A stretch of 64,000 nt of DNA from UBA6382 sp963617965 (GTDB taxonomy: Bacteria > Bacteroidota > Bacteroidia > Bacteroidales > Bacteroidaceae): the NCBI GenBank assembly GCA_963617965.1, contig CAVEQO010000003.1, positions 20,305 to 84,304 on the forward strand. Reading direction: 5' to 3'. This document shows positions 18,841-27,853 of the stretch, piece by piece (position 1 is the first letter of the stretch; every line of letters starts with the position of its first letter). The translations under genes and the position numbers were made by a program. The notes under the pieces are model-generated. The model searched no databases. It had not been told where the DNA came from and saw nothing but the letters and a program-made list of their open reading frames with translations.

Positions 18841-21135
18841 ATGAAAAGAATCTCAATTATATCAGTATTTTCACTTGTCTTGTCTGCCTGCATGCTGACA
18901 ACGTCGTGTGACGATATGCTTAGTCCGAACATGGACCGTTATGCTGAAAGGGACAAGTTCGGGCAGGATTCCATCTATTCTGCTCTGGGCGTACTGCGCA
19001 GTATCCAGAGGGTGGCGGAACGTACAATTATCCTTGATGCGAGCCGCAGCGACATGGTTACGGGCGGAACCTATACGACCGACTCTATCAATGACCTTGT
19101 CAATTTCAACAAACCGGCAGACGGTTCTTCGGCATTGTGCAACGTGGCGGATTACTATCATATTGTCAACTCCTGTAATTTCTACCTTGCCAATGTGGAC
19201 ACGGTGGTGACTGTCAACGGAAGGAAAGAAATGCTCAAGGAGTGGGCTCAGGTGCAGGCCATGCGTGCATGGGCTTATATCCAGCTAGTCCGCAACTATG
19301 GTGAAGTGCCTTTTGTCACCACGCCGGTCGGGAGTACCAGCGAAGCGGAGGAAATAGCATCCTCCGCAGGCAAGGCCAATGCCTCCAATCTGGCATCTCT
19401 CCTTGTGGAGAACGGTCTGCAGTACGCTTATACTGTCCAACGCAGAGAGGGAATGCCCAATTATGGAAATTTCAACAACGGGGATGGTAATTACAGTTCG
19501 CAGGAGAACCTGTTCCCCGTAGAACTGATGCTGGCTGATGCCTATCTTATGGCAAACGACTATGCCAACGCAGCCAACTATTACTATGAATATTTCTCTT
19601 ACAACTGTTCTGCCACCCCGAGATTCGGGGCGGGTTCGTTCAAGTGTGAGTATTCTACCAGTGGCGGCTCTGACCGCGATATGGTGAAGTCTGTGAACTC
19701 CGGCAATATCAGTGAAATATTCGAAGGCGGTCTTGGAGACAATATCGTCTGCGCTACCAGTGCGACAACCCCGTCTGCCGGGCAAACTCTCACTCAGGTG
19801 CAGAACATATATGGCTTCAAGACAACCATCTCCGGAACAAGCATAAGCGCAGTTTCCAATGAACAATATGTCCAGCTTGTTCCCTCCAACCAGTACCTTA
19901 CCACCAGTACGGCACAGAATTACAATGTGTGTACCATTGATGGCGAAATAGTGGAGATGGAAAGCATAGACCCGGGTGACGGGCGTTTTATCGCCGCAGC
20001 TCCCAAAATTATCCTTAATGGAGGTTCGGTACAGCGTCTTGTCGCCAAATTTATCAAGATGGGGATTTCGTACAGAACTGATGGGACGCGCATAAACGTA
20101 TCTAACGGTAATATCAACTATCATCTTCAGCTCTACCGTTTGCCTATGGCTGTTCTCCGCTATGCTGAAGCCGTGAACCGTTTGGGATTCCCGGAATTTG
20201 CGTTTGGCATACTCAAGGATGGAATGTTCAGCGAGAATCTGCCCACGTTGGGCCGTATGGATGTTGCGTTGGAAACAGCCCGTTATTTTGATGTCTATGA
20301 CGAGGCCGACGGCTCTTTGCTCAGAACGGATACGGTCAAGGGTATTGTTGTCTCCGAAATCGCTATCAGAGGAAACTCTGCCTATGCAGACTCCGAAGTG
20401 GACTCCACCGTTGTCGTCTACGAAGACAATAACGGCAGAAAAAGATACAAGGGCGATTTCATTCCCAATGAGCCTGACAGCAGGGTTTCGGGAATTTCTC
20501 TTTCCGAAATACCCGAGGAAGTACGAAACTCATGGTACGATGTAGAGTATATGATACCCCCCAGAGCTTATTCGGGCGGCATGTACTATCTGTCCATGGA
20601 TGAGGCCAGGGGCATGACCCAATATCCTTTCCTGGATTTCTCCAATACCAGATGGTCTGTCTCATCCTCCGCCAACGAGATAGTTCAGGGCGGTGTCCAC
20701 TCAAGGGGGAGTGGCGCATGCGGCGGACGTTATGACACGGTCTATACTTACGCAAAGCAGGTGGCAGCCAAATTGGCGGAAGAGTACGCTCGCCAGAACA
20801 ATCTCAGCCATGCCGAGCAGGAGGCTTACGCCAAGACTCTTTATAGCGGCGACCAACTGTTGGTTACAGACAAGGAGGCCATCAAAAATGCCGTAGAGAA
20901 TATCATAGTTGACGAATTGGCACTGGAAACGGCCTTTGAGGGGAACCGCTATGGCGACCTCATCCGTATTGCGGGACACAAGAATGAGGCAGGCTATAAC
21001 GGCACAGACTGGTTTGCATGGAAGATAGCCCGCCGCAACAACAACTTTACCGACAATGTGGGGCTCTTTGATGCCACACTCAAGGCGAAGCTGCTTGACA
21101 AGTCAAACTGGTATCTCAGTCTTCCTGAAAGATAG
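18841..21135 (+). CDS. SusD/RagB-family lipoprotein (second), unusually long
   Basis: A 764-residue lipoprotein; SusD proteins usually have about 500-600 residues. Lipobox LTTSC is followed by DDMLSPNMDRYAERDKFG. The TPR-like core is present (EWAQVQAMRAWAYIQLVRNYGEVPFV), as is the C-terminal element (LALETAFEGNRYGDLIRIAG). The extra length lies mainly in the middle (about residues 250-400) and in a C-terminal insert with PPRAYSGGMYYLSMDEARGM and a Gly/Cys-rich turn (RGSGACGGRYDTVY). It is the last gene of the six-gene unit and is followed by a hairpin terminator. The insertions may form a larger ligand site; that is inference. Confidence 0.93.
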   Translation: MKRISIISVFSLVLSACMLTTSCDDMLSPNMDRYAERDKFGQDSIYSALGVLRSIQRVAERTIILDASRSDMVTGGTYTTDSINDLVNFNKPADGSSALCNVADYYHIVNSCNFYLANVDTVVTVNGRKEMLKEWAQVQAMRAWAYIQLVRNYGEVPFVTTPVGSTSEAEEIASSAGKANASNLASLLVENGLQYAYTVQRREGMPNYGNFNNGDGNYSSQENLFPVELMLADAYLMANDYANAANYYYEYFSYNCSATPRFGAGSFKCEYSTSGGSDRDMVKSVNSGNISEIFEGGLGDNIVCATSATTPSAGQTLTQVQNIYGFKTTISGTSISAVSNEQYVQLVPSNQYLTTSTAQNYNVCTIDGEIVEMESIDPGDGRFIAAAPKIILNGGSVQRLVAKFIKMGISYRTDGTRINVSNGNINYHLQLYRLPMAVLRYAEAVNRLGFPEFAFGILKDGMFSENLPTLGRMDVALETARYFDVYDEADGSLLRTDTVKGIVVSEIAIRGNSAYADSEVDSTVVVYEDNNGRKRYKGDFIPNEPDSRVSGISLSEIPEEVRNSWYDVEYMIPPRAYSGGMYYLSMDEARGMTQYPFLDFSNTRWSVSSSANEIVQGGVHSRGSGACGGRYDTVYTYAKQVAAKLAEEYARQNNLSHAEQEAYAKTLYSGDQLLVTDKEAIKNAVENIIVDELALETAFEGNRYGDLIRIAGHKNEAGYNGTDWFAWKIARRNNNFTDNVGLFDATLKAKLLDKSNWYLSLPER

Positions 21136-21170
21136 CAGGCAGGGGTCTGTAGACCGAACATGAACAAAAA

Positions 21171-21215
21171 GGAAAAGCGGTGCTTCTCCATTTCGGGGAA
21201 ACACCGCTTCCTTTG
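21171..21215 (+). terminator. Hairpin terminator ending the FAS1-SusCD unit
   Basis: AAGCGGTGCTTCTCC at 21175-21189 pairs with GGGGAAACACCGCTT at 21195-21209 with two mismatches, followed by CCTTTG. It lies about 40 bases past the SusD2 stop. Confidence 0.8.
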
Positions 21216-21302
21216 TTTGCCCGCTATCTCCTCTGTTCATAAAGGCGGCAATATAACAATTGCCGGCGTTTTGCATTTGGGAATCTTACTGTATACTTAC
21301 TT

Positions 21303-21677
21303 ATGGCGAAGCACAATGAATTGGGGCGGCTCGGGGAACAGGTGGCTGCCCGCCATCTGCTGTTGTCCGGCTATAGTATTCTGGCATCCGACTGGCATTA
21401 TGGGCACAAGGATATAGACCTTGTCTGCATGAAAGACGGCATCACAGTTTTTGTGGAGGTCAAGACACGGGCTGCCGATATTTTCGGCATGCCCGAAGCA
21501 GCTGTTGACCGTCGCAAGATGCGCAATCTTGTCAGTGCCGCCGGCAGATATGTGCGACTTCACAGAGTGTCGGGACCGGTACGCTTTGATGTCATCTCTG
21601 TGGTAGGAACGGCAGAACCTTTCACCATAACTCATATTCCGGATGCATTCAACCCGTATAGCCTTACGGAATATTAG
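21303..21677 (+). CDS. YraN/UPF0102-family putative endonuclease
   Basis: A 124-residue protein of the YraN family, which has the restriction-endonuclease-like fold. The family opening GRLGEQVAARHLL and the nuclease core GHKDIDLVCMKDG...VFVEVKTR are seen, giving the E, D and ExK residues expected of a PD-(D/E)XK site. The length is normal. Role in the family is poorly known; a Holliday-junction-like or repair function has been suggested. It is a single gene, starting about 90 bases after the terminator of the preceding locus. Confidence 0.92.
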   Translation: MAKHNELGRLGEQVAARHLLLSGYSILASDWHYGHKDIDLVCMKDGITVFVEVKTRAADIFGMPEAAVDRRKMRNLVSAAGRYVRLHRVSGPVRFDVISVVGTAEPFTITHIPDAFNPYSLTEY

Positions 21678-21757
21678 TCTGCCGCAGACCAACTGGTTTT
21701 ATCGGCGGGGACTTAAAATAGTGCGGTTTCCGTTCCCTCTTTGTCGGACAAGATGTT

Positions 21758-21765
21758 TATCTTTG
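21758..21765 (+). promoter_or_regulatory. Promoter -7 element for the aminotransferase gene
   Basis: TATCTTTG with TTTG at 21740-21743. The 14-base spacing is shorter than the usual 19-21. It leaves a leader of about 120 bases before the ATG; I see no riboswitch-like fold in that leader. Confidence 0.4.
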
Positions 21766-21890
21766 CAGTTCCGGTGGCAAAAGAGGTATTCTGTATGTTG
21801 TTGTCCAATCGCATGAAAGAGTGCCGGTAGTCTGTTCGCAGTCCACAAACGCCAGCCAAAGATTTAACACCTTAAATTACAAAGAAAACA

Positions 21891-23093
21891 ATGAGCCTCC
21901 TTATTTCAGAAAGAGCGCAGAACATGCCCAGTTCGCCGATCCGCAAACTCGCCCGCTATGCCGATTCCGCCAAACGCAACGGTATCCACGTATACCATCT
22001 TAATATAGGACAACCTGATATCAAGACACCGCAGTGTGCCCTTGATGCGGTAAAAAACGTTGACTTGGACATCCTTGCATACAGTCCGTCGCAGGGAAAC
22101 AAGTCCCTGCGCACGAAGCTGGTCGGCTATTATTCCGAATATGGCATAGATCTCAGCCCCGATGAGATAATCATTACGACAGGAGGCTCGGAGGCGATAC
22201 AGTTTGCCTATATGGCATGCCTTAATCCCGGTGACGAGATAATCGTGACAGACCCCTCGTATGCCAATTATATGGCGTTTGCCATAAGTGCTGGTGCGGT
22301 GGTCAAATCGGTCAAGACCAGCATTGACGATGGATTCCGTCTGCCTTCTGTTGAAGCGTTTGAAGAACAGATAACGCCAAAAACCAGAGCTATCCTCATC
22401 TGCAATCCCAACAACCCTACCGGTTACCTCTATTCCCGCAAGGAAATGTGCCAAATTAGGGATCTCGTGCGGACACACGGACTATATCTTATCAGCGATG
22501 AGGTCTACCGCGAGTTCATCTATACCAAACAGCCGTATATCTCGGCCTGTCACCTTGAGGGAATAGACAACAACGTCATTCTGGTGGATTCGGTGTCGAA
22601 ACGCTATAGCGAGTGTGGTATCCGTATCGGTGCGCTGATAACCAAAAACAAGGAAGTGCGCCGTGCCGTGATGAAATTTTGCCAGGCACGCCTGAGTCCG
22701 CCGTTGTACGGGCAGATGGTAGCGGAGGCTTCATTAAACACCCCCAAGGAGTATATGGCGGAAGTATATGAGGAGTATCTGCAACGCCGTAACTTTCTGG
22801 TTGATGAGCTCAACAAGATTGACGGGGTCTACAGCCCCACGCCGATGGGTGCGTTCTACACTATGGCAAAGCTCCCTGTTGACGATGCCGAGAAATTCTG
22901 CCAGTGGTGTCTTACCGATTTTTCCTATGAGGGACAGACCGTGATGATGGCGCCCGGCTCCGGGTTCTATACAGACCCTTGCGAGGGGCGTGACGAAGTG
23001 CGTATGGCCTATGTCCTCAACAAAGAAGATCTCGCCAAAGCCATGGAAGTTTTGCGGAAAGCCCTTGAAGCGTATAATGCGCAGGAAAAATAG
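21891..23093 (+). CDS. Class I/II pyridoxal-phosphate aminotransferase
   Basis: A 400-residue cytosolic aminotransferase of fold type I. Seen in order: LNIGQPDIKTP (substrate-side loop), ITTGGSEAIQFAYMAC, CNPNNPTGYLYS (the Asn that contacts the cofactor), ISDEVYREF (the Asp that pairs with the pyridine nitrogen), the Schiff-base lysine K237 in VDSVSKRYSECGIRIGAL, and a C-terminal APGSGFYTDP with the Arg-containing end. It most resembles aspartate/aromatic-type enzymes (subgroup I-gamma); the amino-acid specificity cannot be fixed. It is transcribed alone and converges on the nuclease gene. Confidence 0.9.
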   Translation: MSLLISERAQNMPSSPIRKLARYADSAKRNGIHVYHLNIGQPDIKTPQCALDAVKNVDLDILAYSPSQGNKSLRTKLVGYYSEYGIDLSPDEIIITTGGSEAIQFAYMACLNPGDEIIVTDPSYANYMAFAISAGAVVKSVKTSIDDGFRLPSVEAFEEQITPKTRAILICNPNNPTGYLYSRKEMCQIRDLVRTHGLYLISDEVYREFIYTKQPYISACHLEGIDNNVILVDSVSKRYSECGIRIGALITKNKEVRRAVMKFCQARLSPPLYGQMVAEASLNTPKEYMAEVYEEYLQRRNFLVDELNKIDGVYSPTPMGAFYTMAKLPVDDAEKFCQWCLTDFSYEGQTVMMAPGSGFYTDPCEGRDEVRMAYVLNKEDLAKAMEVLRKALEAYNAQEK

Positions 23094-23158
23094 TTTTCTT
23101 GGCGCATTGAAAGATTCTGCACGGACAACATAGGCACACAGCCTGTTCCCGTTAGTCT

Positions 23159-24001
23159 CTATGGCCACAAGTTGAGGGTTGCCGATGCTTCAAGACTGTC
23201 TTGAAGCGGTTGCGGCACGGAGTGGAAAAGATCGTATCCGGTGAGTGCTTCCACGGAATCTATATTGCATGCGTAGTAGGTCATGGGGTGGGTCTCCGTG
23301 TTGTTGGAATAGATAAAGGCAACGCCCTTTTCTTTTCCTTTGTCAAGGCACAATATTGCCTTGAAGAATTTTTCCGGCACCGGAATGCGTTTGTTTAGCC
23401 TGCGGTGTCTGCGGTTTTCAAACAAAGGTCCGCATACGATGTAAAGAGTGGAACTGTGCGTCCGCACCCGGTTTCTGCATGCCGATTCCAACTCTTCCCA
23501 GTCGCCGCCGTTGAGGGTCTGCGTTTGCGGGCAGACATTTGACAGGTAGAAAGACTGTTCCATGGCGGCCTTGCTCCATTTGTTGTCGGCGGCAGGACAC
23601 ATGTGCCCTCTGCTGTAGCCGGAGTTTTTGTAGTCGTCGAGCCTTGACCGCTGCCCGTCGCCAAGATCCGGGTCTTCTGAAAAATTGTTGGAGCGTCTTG
23701 TGCTACCGTCAAGTCTGTATGGAGTCAGTGCCCAGCTCACGTAGTTCGGTTGTCTGGTCTCGGCGTTGTAGGAACAGGTGTATCCCTCGCGCTGCAATAT
23801 CACCTCTCCGCTTACGGGTGATGCCATAAGCGGTATGGGCACGGCATTCCGTGAGGATATCGCAGAAGATGGACGCGCGTGGGGTATCTCTTCCCTGCCT
23901 GTTTCCGTGTGTTGTCTGGTATTGCATTGATTCTGGACGGCAAACAGAACCAATGCGCATACTGCAAGCGGCAATATTTTGGGCAAATTCTTTTTTGTCA
24001 T
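23159..24001 (-). CDS. Secreted DNA/RNA non-specific endonuclease (NucA/NUC1 family)
   Basis: A 280-residue nuclease with an N-terminal signal peptide (hydrophobic residues about 8-22). There is a cysteine at 26, but it lacks a good lipobox. The beta-beta-alpha-metal active site is clear: SRGHMCPAADN with catalytic H133, then FYLSNVCPQTQTLNGGDWEELE with the metal-binding Asn and the following helix. It would degrade nucleic acids in the periplasm or outside the cell for phosphate or nucleoside supply. It is transcribed alone, convergent with the aminotransferase. Confidence 0.92.
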   Translation of the reverse strand: MTKKNLPKILPLAVCALVLFAVQNQCNTRQHTETGREEIPHARPSSAISSRNAVPIPLMASPVSGEVILQREGYTCSYNAETRQPNYVSWALTPYRLDGSTRRSNNFSEDPDLGDGQRSRLDDYKNSGYSRGHMCPAADNKWSKAAMEQSFYLSNVCPQTQTLNGGDWEELESACRNRVRTHSSTLYIVCGPLFENRRHRRLNKRIPVPEKFFKAILCLDKGKEKGVAFIYSNNTETHPMTYYACNIDSVEALTGYDLFHSVPQPLQDSLEASATLNLWP

Positions 24002-24019
24002 AAGACTGGGTAATGGTGA

Positions 24020-24238
24020 TCAAGGTGTTGTCTCTGCGACAGGGTTCTGCACGGGCACAATCTGTTGGGCAAGATCTGCACCGCTTCCATGTTTGTGCCT
24101 TTGCATCAAAGCGCAGGCCTGGTCTTCCATGGCATGAAAACACCAGTAGCCCAGGATAAGCCTGAATGCGGAGTCATAAACGGGATTGGCAATGTGCAGT
24201 ATCATGGTCAGTGTTTTTCGCGCAGGCAAACTTACCAA
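24020..24238 (-). pseudogene. Possible remnant of a PD-(D/E)XK transposase/Rpn-like gene
   Basis: A 72-codon frame whose start reads MILHIANPVYDSAFRLI. That resembles the opening (I-x-N/D-P-x-Y-D-x-x-F-K) of the Rpn-like nuclease/transposase proteins common in Bacteroidales, which are normally about 250-330 residues long. After this stretch the similarity I can recognise stops and the frame ends at TGA within 60 codons. It is either a truncated leftover or a chance frame; I judge the former slightly more likely because of the motif. Confidence 0.3.
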
Positions 24239-24439
24239 TATTGCGTGACAGCACCAAAATATGGTGCGTTTTTGTCGATCTTGCTATAGTTCCACACAAC
24301 CGTTATAGTTTTTAAAGGAGAAGATAGTGTTGGTCACATCGGGCCAATCTCGGCTCGTCTGCTGCGTCTTTGGAATGCCGGAAAAGGAGACGGAAATATT
24401 TTGTGGCCGGAAAACACTTCGCCTATAGAGAATAATTAG

Positions 24440-24447
24440 TACTTTTG
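24440..24447 (+). promoter_or_regulatory. Promoter -7 element for the PBP gene
   Basis: TACTTTTG, 26 bases before the GTG start at 24474. Confidence 0.5.
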
Positions 24448-24473
24448 ACCGCTGAAACAACAAATATCTGCCT

Positions 24474-26852
24474 GTGGAAAAGTCTGGACTTACGGTTCTG
24501 CTTGTGCGCATCCGCAATTGGGGCTGCTATGCGTACAGGAGTCTGGTCATGTTGCCTGTATCCTGGTGGCACTGGTACTGCGCCCTGTTTACGGGCAAAC
24601 CATGGTACAAAAAGATGTTCTATGGGTTGTTAACCATATTTTTCCTCCTGTTTTTCTATGTGTTCGGGGTGTATGTCAATCTGCTGTGGCTTTTTGGCAA
24701 AATGCCGTCGATAGAGAGCATCATGCACCCCGAGACGGACGAAGCCTCTGTCATATATTCTGCTGACGGCAAGGTGTTGGGGCGATTTTTCAGGGAGAAC
24801 CGTTCAAACGTGAAATATGCGGACGTGGACTCTATGTTTTTCCGTACCTTGATAGACACAGAGGACGAGCGTTTCTATGAGCATCACGGAATTGACTACC
24901 AAGGTATCGGTGCCGCCGTGAAGGACATCATCAGAGGCAATCCTCGCGGTGCTTCCACCATTACCCAGCAGTTGGCGAAAAACCTGTACAGGGTGCGTAC
25001 ACAGTTCTCCATGGGACTGTTGGGGCATATTCCAGGTCTCAGAATACTTATAATGAAGACCAAGGAATGTATTATTGCCACAGAGCTTGAGATGCTTTAC
25101 AGCAAGAAAGAGATTCTGGAGATGTATGTCAACACCGTTGACTTCGGCTGCGGGGCCTATGGCATACGTACGGCAGCGAAGACATATTTCGGCAAGACTC
25201 CAGACAGACTCAACATAGAGGAGAGTGCGGTACTGGTAGGTCTGCTGAAGGCAACTTCCACATACAACCCGCATACTAACTACGAACGGGCATTGGCACG
25301 CCGCAACGTAGTGCTGCGCAATCTTCTGGATCATGATGATGTCACTCGCGCACAGTTTGACTCGCTCTGCGCTCTGCCCATAGACATGAGCCGGTTCAGG
25401 ATAGAAAAAGTCTATGACGGCTCGGCTCCTTACCTGCGCCAAGAGATAGCCCGTCTGCTTGATGACAAGTTTGAGGGGAAGGAATTGGGGTCTGTGGATC
25501 TCTACGGTGACGGATTGCGTATCTATACCGCTATTGACAGCCGTATGCAGCACTATGCAGAGGAAGCGGTGCTTGCACAGATGAAGTTCCTACAGCGCAA
25601 TTTCCGTATGCGTTCAGATGTTGCTGAACGTTATGTGCAGACGGTGGTCCGTTCCATGCCGCGCTACAAGGCGGTGAGGGACAATGCCGACTCTCTCAGG
25701 CATTTCCTTGATGTAGAGCTTAACCGTATACATGAAGTTACTATCAACAACCCTTACACTGGGGCAGAGACAGCGATGATGTCTTCGCGTGACTCAATAC
25801 GTACCATGTTGGGTTTTCTACAGGCGGGATTTGTGGTAATGGAGCCAAGCACGCATCATGTCAAGGCGTGGGTCGGCAACCTCAACTTCAAGACATGGAA
25901 TCATGACAATGTGGTGGCCCGCCACCAGACCGGGTCTACTTTCAAAGGGTTGGTCTATATGGCGGCAATGGAACAGGGATGGACTCCGTGCGACCGTATT
26001 GTTGACAAAGCCCCGGAGACGGTCACTTTGCTCAAATCATATGAGTCTGGGGCAAATATGTATCTTCGTTCTGCGTTCAAGTACAGCAAGAACGGAGCTG
26101 CCATCAACCTGTGTGACCGTGTAGGGGTGAAAAACGTGATTCGTCTGGCGCGCAAGTGTGGCATTAGTGACCCCCTGTATCAGGATTGTCAGAATCTCAC
26201 GCTCGGCTCTTCTTCAACCAGATTGCGCGATTTGGTCAATGCCTATGCTGTGATCTGTGCCAACGGCTATGCCCGCAAGCCCGTAATCATAACCAAGGTG
26301 GTAGATCGTGCCGGAAATGTGATATACAGCGAGGAGGAAGAACCTCAACAGCAGGTGATATCAAGACGTGCGGCATTCCTTATGCAACAGCTGCTCAAGG
26401 CCGGGATGGAGGGAACATCGCACTCGTTGGCAAACTATGTTTCGCGCTTTATGGGCGACACCGATTTTGGTGGGAAAACCGGCACTACGAACGAGGGTGC
26501 CGATGCTTTGTATGTGGGCGTGATACCCAATCTTGTCGGCGGAGTTTGGGTGGGTGGAGAATACCGCGGCATTCACCCATACGGTTCGGGGGCCAGTGTG
26601 TCATTGCCCGTCTGGGGCAAGTTTCTGCAGAAAGTGCTGGGCGATTCCCGCTACAGGAACTACAGAACGAGATTTCCGGATATGAGGAACATTGCAAAGA
26701 GTTGTTACCAGTGTGGCACAATGGTGTGGGTAGACAGCGACACCGTGGATGCGACTGCCGGAGGTGTAGACCCGGCGGTACCGTCTGCCGGGACGGAAAT
26801 TTCACTTCCGGCATCTGCAACCAATGAAGAGCAACAGAAACCCAAGATTTGA
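24474..26852 (+). CDS. Class A penicillin-binding protein (PBP1A-type transglycosylase/transpeptidase)
   Basis: A 792-residue bifunctional peptidoglycan synthase. A short cytoplasmic region is followed by a membrane segment at about 50-70, a GT51 glycosyltransferase domain (catalytic E130 in DTEDERFYEHHG; RGASTITQQLAKNLY) and a transpeptidase domain with S488-T-F-K491, S538-K-N540 and K668-T-G-T671. It polymerises lipid II and cross-links stem peptides. The start is a GTG; an ATG 25 codons in would still keep the membrane segment, so the start is not certain. The acyltransferase gene begins 29 bases before its stop in another frame. Confidence 0.95.
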   Translation: MEKSGLTVLLVRIRNWGCYAYRSLVMLPVSWWHWYCALFTGKPWYKKMFYGLLTIFFLLFFYVFGVYVNLLWLFGKMPSIESIMHPETDEASVIYSADGKVLGRFFRENRSNVKYADVDSMFFRTLIDTEDERFYEHHGIDYQGIGAAVKDIIRGNPRGASTITQQLAKNLYRVRTQFSMGLLGHIPGLRILIMKTKECIIATELEMLYSKKEILEMYVNTVDFGCGAYGIRTAAKTYFGKTPDRLNIEESAVLVGLLKATSTYNPHTNYERALARRNVVLRNLLDHDDVTRAQFDSLCALPIDMSRFRIEKVYDGSAPYLRQEIARLLDDKFEGKELGSVDLYGDGLRIYTAIDSRMQHYAEEAVLAQMKFLQRNFRMRSDVAERYVQTVVRSMPRYKAVRDNADSLRHFLDVELNRIHEVTINNPYTGAETAMMSSRDSIRTMLGFLQAGFVVMEPSTHHVKAWVGNLNFKTWNHDNVVARHQTGSTFKGLVYMAAMEQGWTPCDRIVDKAPETVTLLKSYESGANMYLRSAFKYSKNGAAINLCDRVGVKNVIRLARKCGISDPLYQDCQNLTLGSSSTRLRDLVNAYAVICANGYARKPVIITKVVDRAGNVIYSEEEEPQQQVISRRAAFLMQQLLKAGMEGTSHSLANYVSRFMGDTDFGGKTGTTNEGADALYVGVIPNLVGGVWVGGEYRGIHPYGSGASVSLPVWGKFLQKVLGDSRYRNYRTRFPDMRNIAKSCYQCGTMVWVDSDTVDATAGGVDPAVPSAGTEISLPASATNEEQQKPKI

Positions 26853-27846
26853 ACTGATAAGGATTTGCGCCATCGCTTTCGTGGTGTTGCATCATGTGCT
26901 GCTGTTTGGCGCGGGCGGTTGCGGCTATCTCAGCCCATTTTCTGCAGATGCAAAAGGGGTGACGTGCGTGGCGGTCAACTCTGTTGCCGTGACAGGCGTC
27001 AATCTGTTTGTCATGATTTCAGGCTGGTTCGGCATACACCACGTATGGAAACCCGCGATGCGGTTGATGGTGGAGTGTGCGGTGTTCGGTGCGGTTGCCT
27101 TGGCGTTATCACTGTGCCTGTCCGTGCTTTTCCCGATAGACCATGTTGATTCCACCTCGGTTTGGACTCGACTTTGGCATAGCGTGAGGTTCACTAACTG
27201 GTGGTTTGTAACCCACTACCTGATGCTTCTGCTCCTGTCTCCTTTGCTGGAGCAGAGTCTGAAGAATATCTGTCGCAGGGACTTTGAAAGGGTGCTGGCA
27301 GCTTTTGCCGTATTCACCTTCATATTCGGTTTTGGTTGGGGATTTGTCAATGCCAGTGGCTACAATGTGCTGAATTTCGTGATGCTGTATCTTGTAGCCC
27401 GTTATATGAGGCTTTTTCCAGAGTCACCGATATGCAGGATTGTCTGTGGAAGACCGTGGCTGACAGTGCTGTCGTGTGTGGGATTGATGTCCTTGTGGTT
27501 CCTTTGCGACACGTGCAGCTGGCAACCCGGTCGCAACTGCAAGGCATGGAACTATAACTGCCCACTCGTGGTGGCAGAATCCATGGCGGTGTTTTCTTTG
27601 TTTCTAAGGATGAAACCGGCAAAGTGGAATGTTGCGGCAGTATCGTCATGCGTGTTCGGAGTCTATCTCATTCAGAGTTCGCCTGACCTTGTGCTTTTCC
27701 GCAACGCTTTTGGTGAATGGCTGTGGCGTGAGTGTGGTTTTGCGGGCGTGGTGTTGGCTGTGGTTGCATTGTTGCTCGTGTGCCTGTTGCTGAGTGCCGT
27801 TGTCATGCAGCCGTTGCGCTTCTTGTTCCGCAGAGTTGGGCTGTGA
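26824..27846 (+). CDS. Acyltransferase 3-family membrane protein
   Basis: A 340-residue polytopic membrane protein. The N-terminal RFELIRICAIAFVVLHHVLLF has the Arg and the His-His pair of the acyltransferase 3 family, which O-acetylates or otherwise acylates cell-surface glycans. About nine to ten hydrophobic segments follow, including VNLFVMISGWF and NWWFVTHYLMLLLLSPLL. Its start overlaps the PBP gene by 29 bases, so the two are co-translated; a wall- or surface-glycan acceptor is therefore plausible, but the substrate is not shown. It ends 7 bases from the convergent miaA stop. Confidence 0.88.
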   Translation: MKSNRNPRFELIRICAIAFVVLHHVLLFGAGGCGYLSPFSADAKGVTCVAVNSVAVTGVNLFVMISGWFGIHHVWKPAMRLMVECAVFGAVALALSLCLSVLFPIDHVDSTSVWTRLWHSVRFTNWWFVTHYLMLLLLSPLLEQSLKNICRRDFERVLAAFAVFTFIFGFGWGFVNASGYNVLNFVMLYLVARYMRLFPESPICRIVCGRPWLTVLSCVGLMSLWFLCDTCSWQPGRNCKAWNYNCPLVVAESMAVFSLFLRMKPAKWNVAAVSSCVFGVYLIQSSPDLVLFRNAFGEWLWRECGFAGVVLAVVALLLVCLLLSAVVMQPLRFLFRRVGL

Positions 27847-27853
27847 CTTTCGA

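Larger units (their letters stand above)
24002..24473. other. 472-base intergenic region between nuclease and PBP genes
   Basis: Divergent spacer. It contains a possible decayed nuclease/transposase fragment on the minus strand (24020-24238) and, next to the PBP gene, a -7 box at 24440-24447. I find no other credible gene. Confidence 0.5.

Noticed and set aside
5383..21135. Calling the SusCD locus a polysaccharide utilisation locus
   Set aside because: There is no glycoside hydrolase, lyase, sulfatase or hybrid sensor in the unit; SusCD pairs also import peptides and other ligands.
21766..21890. Riboswitch in the 120-base leader of the aminotransferase gene
   Set aside because: I could not find paired helices or conserved blocks of a known class.
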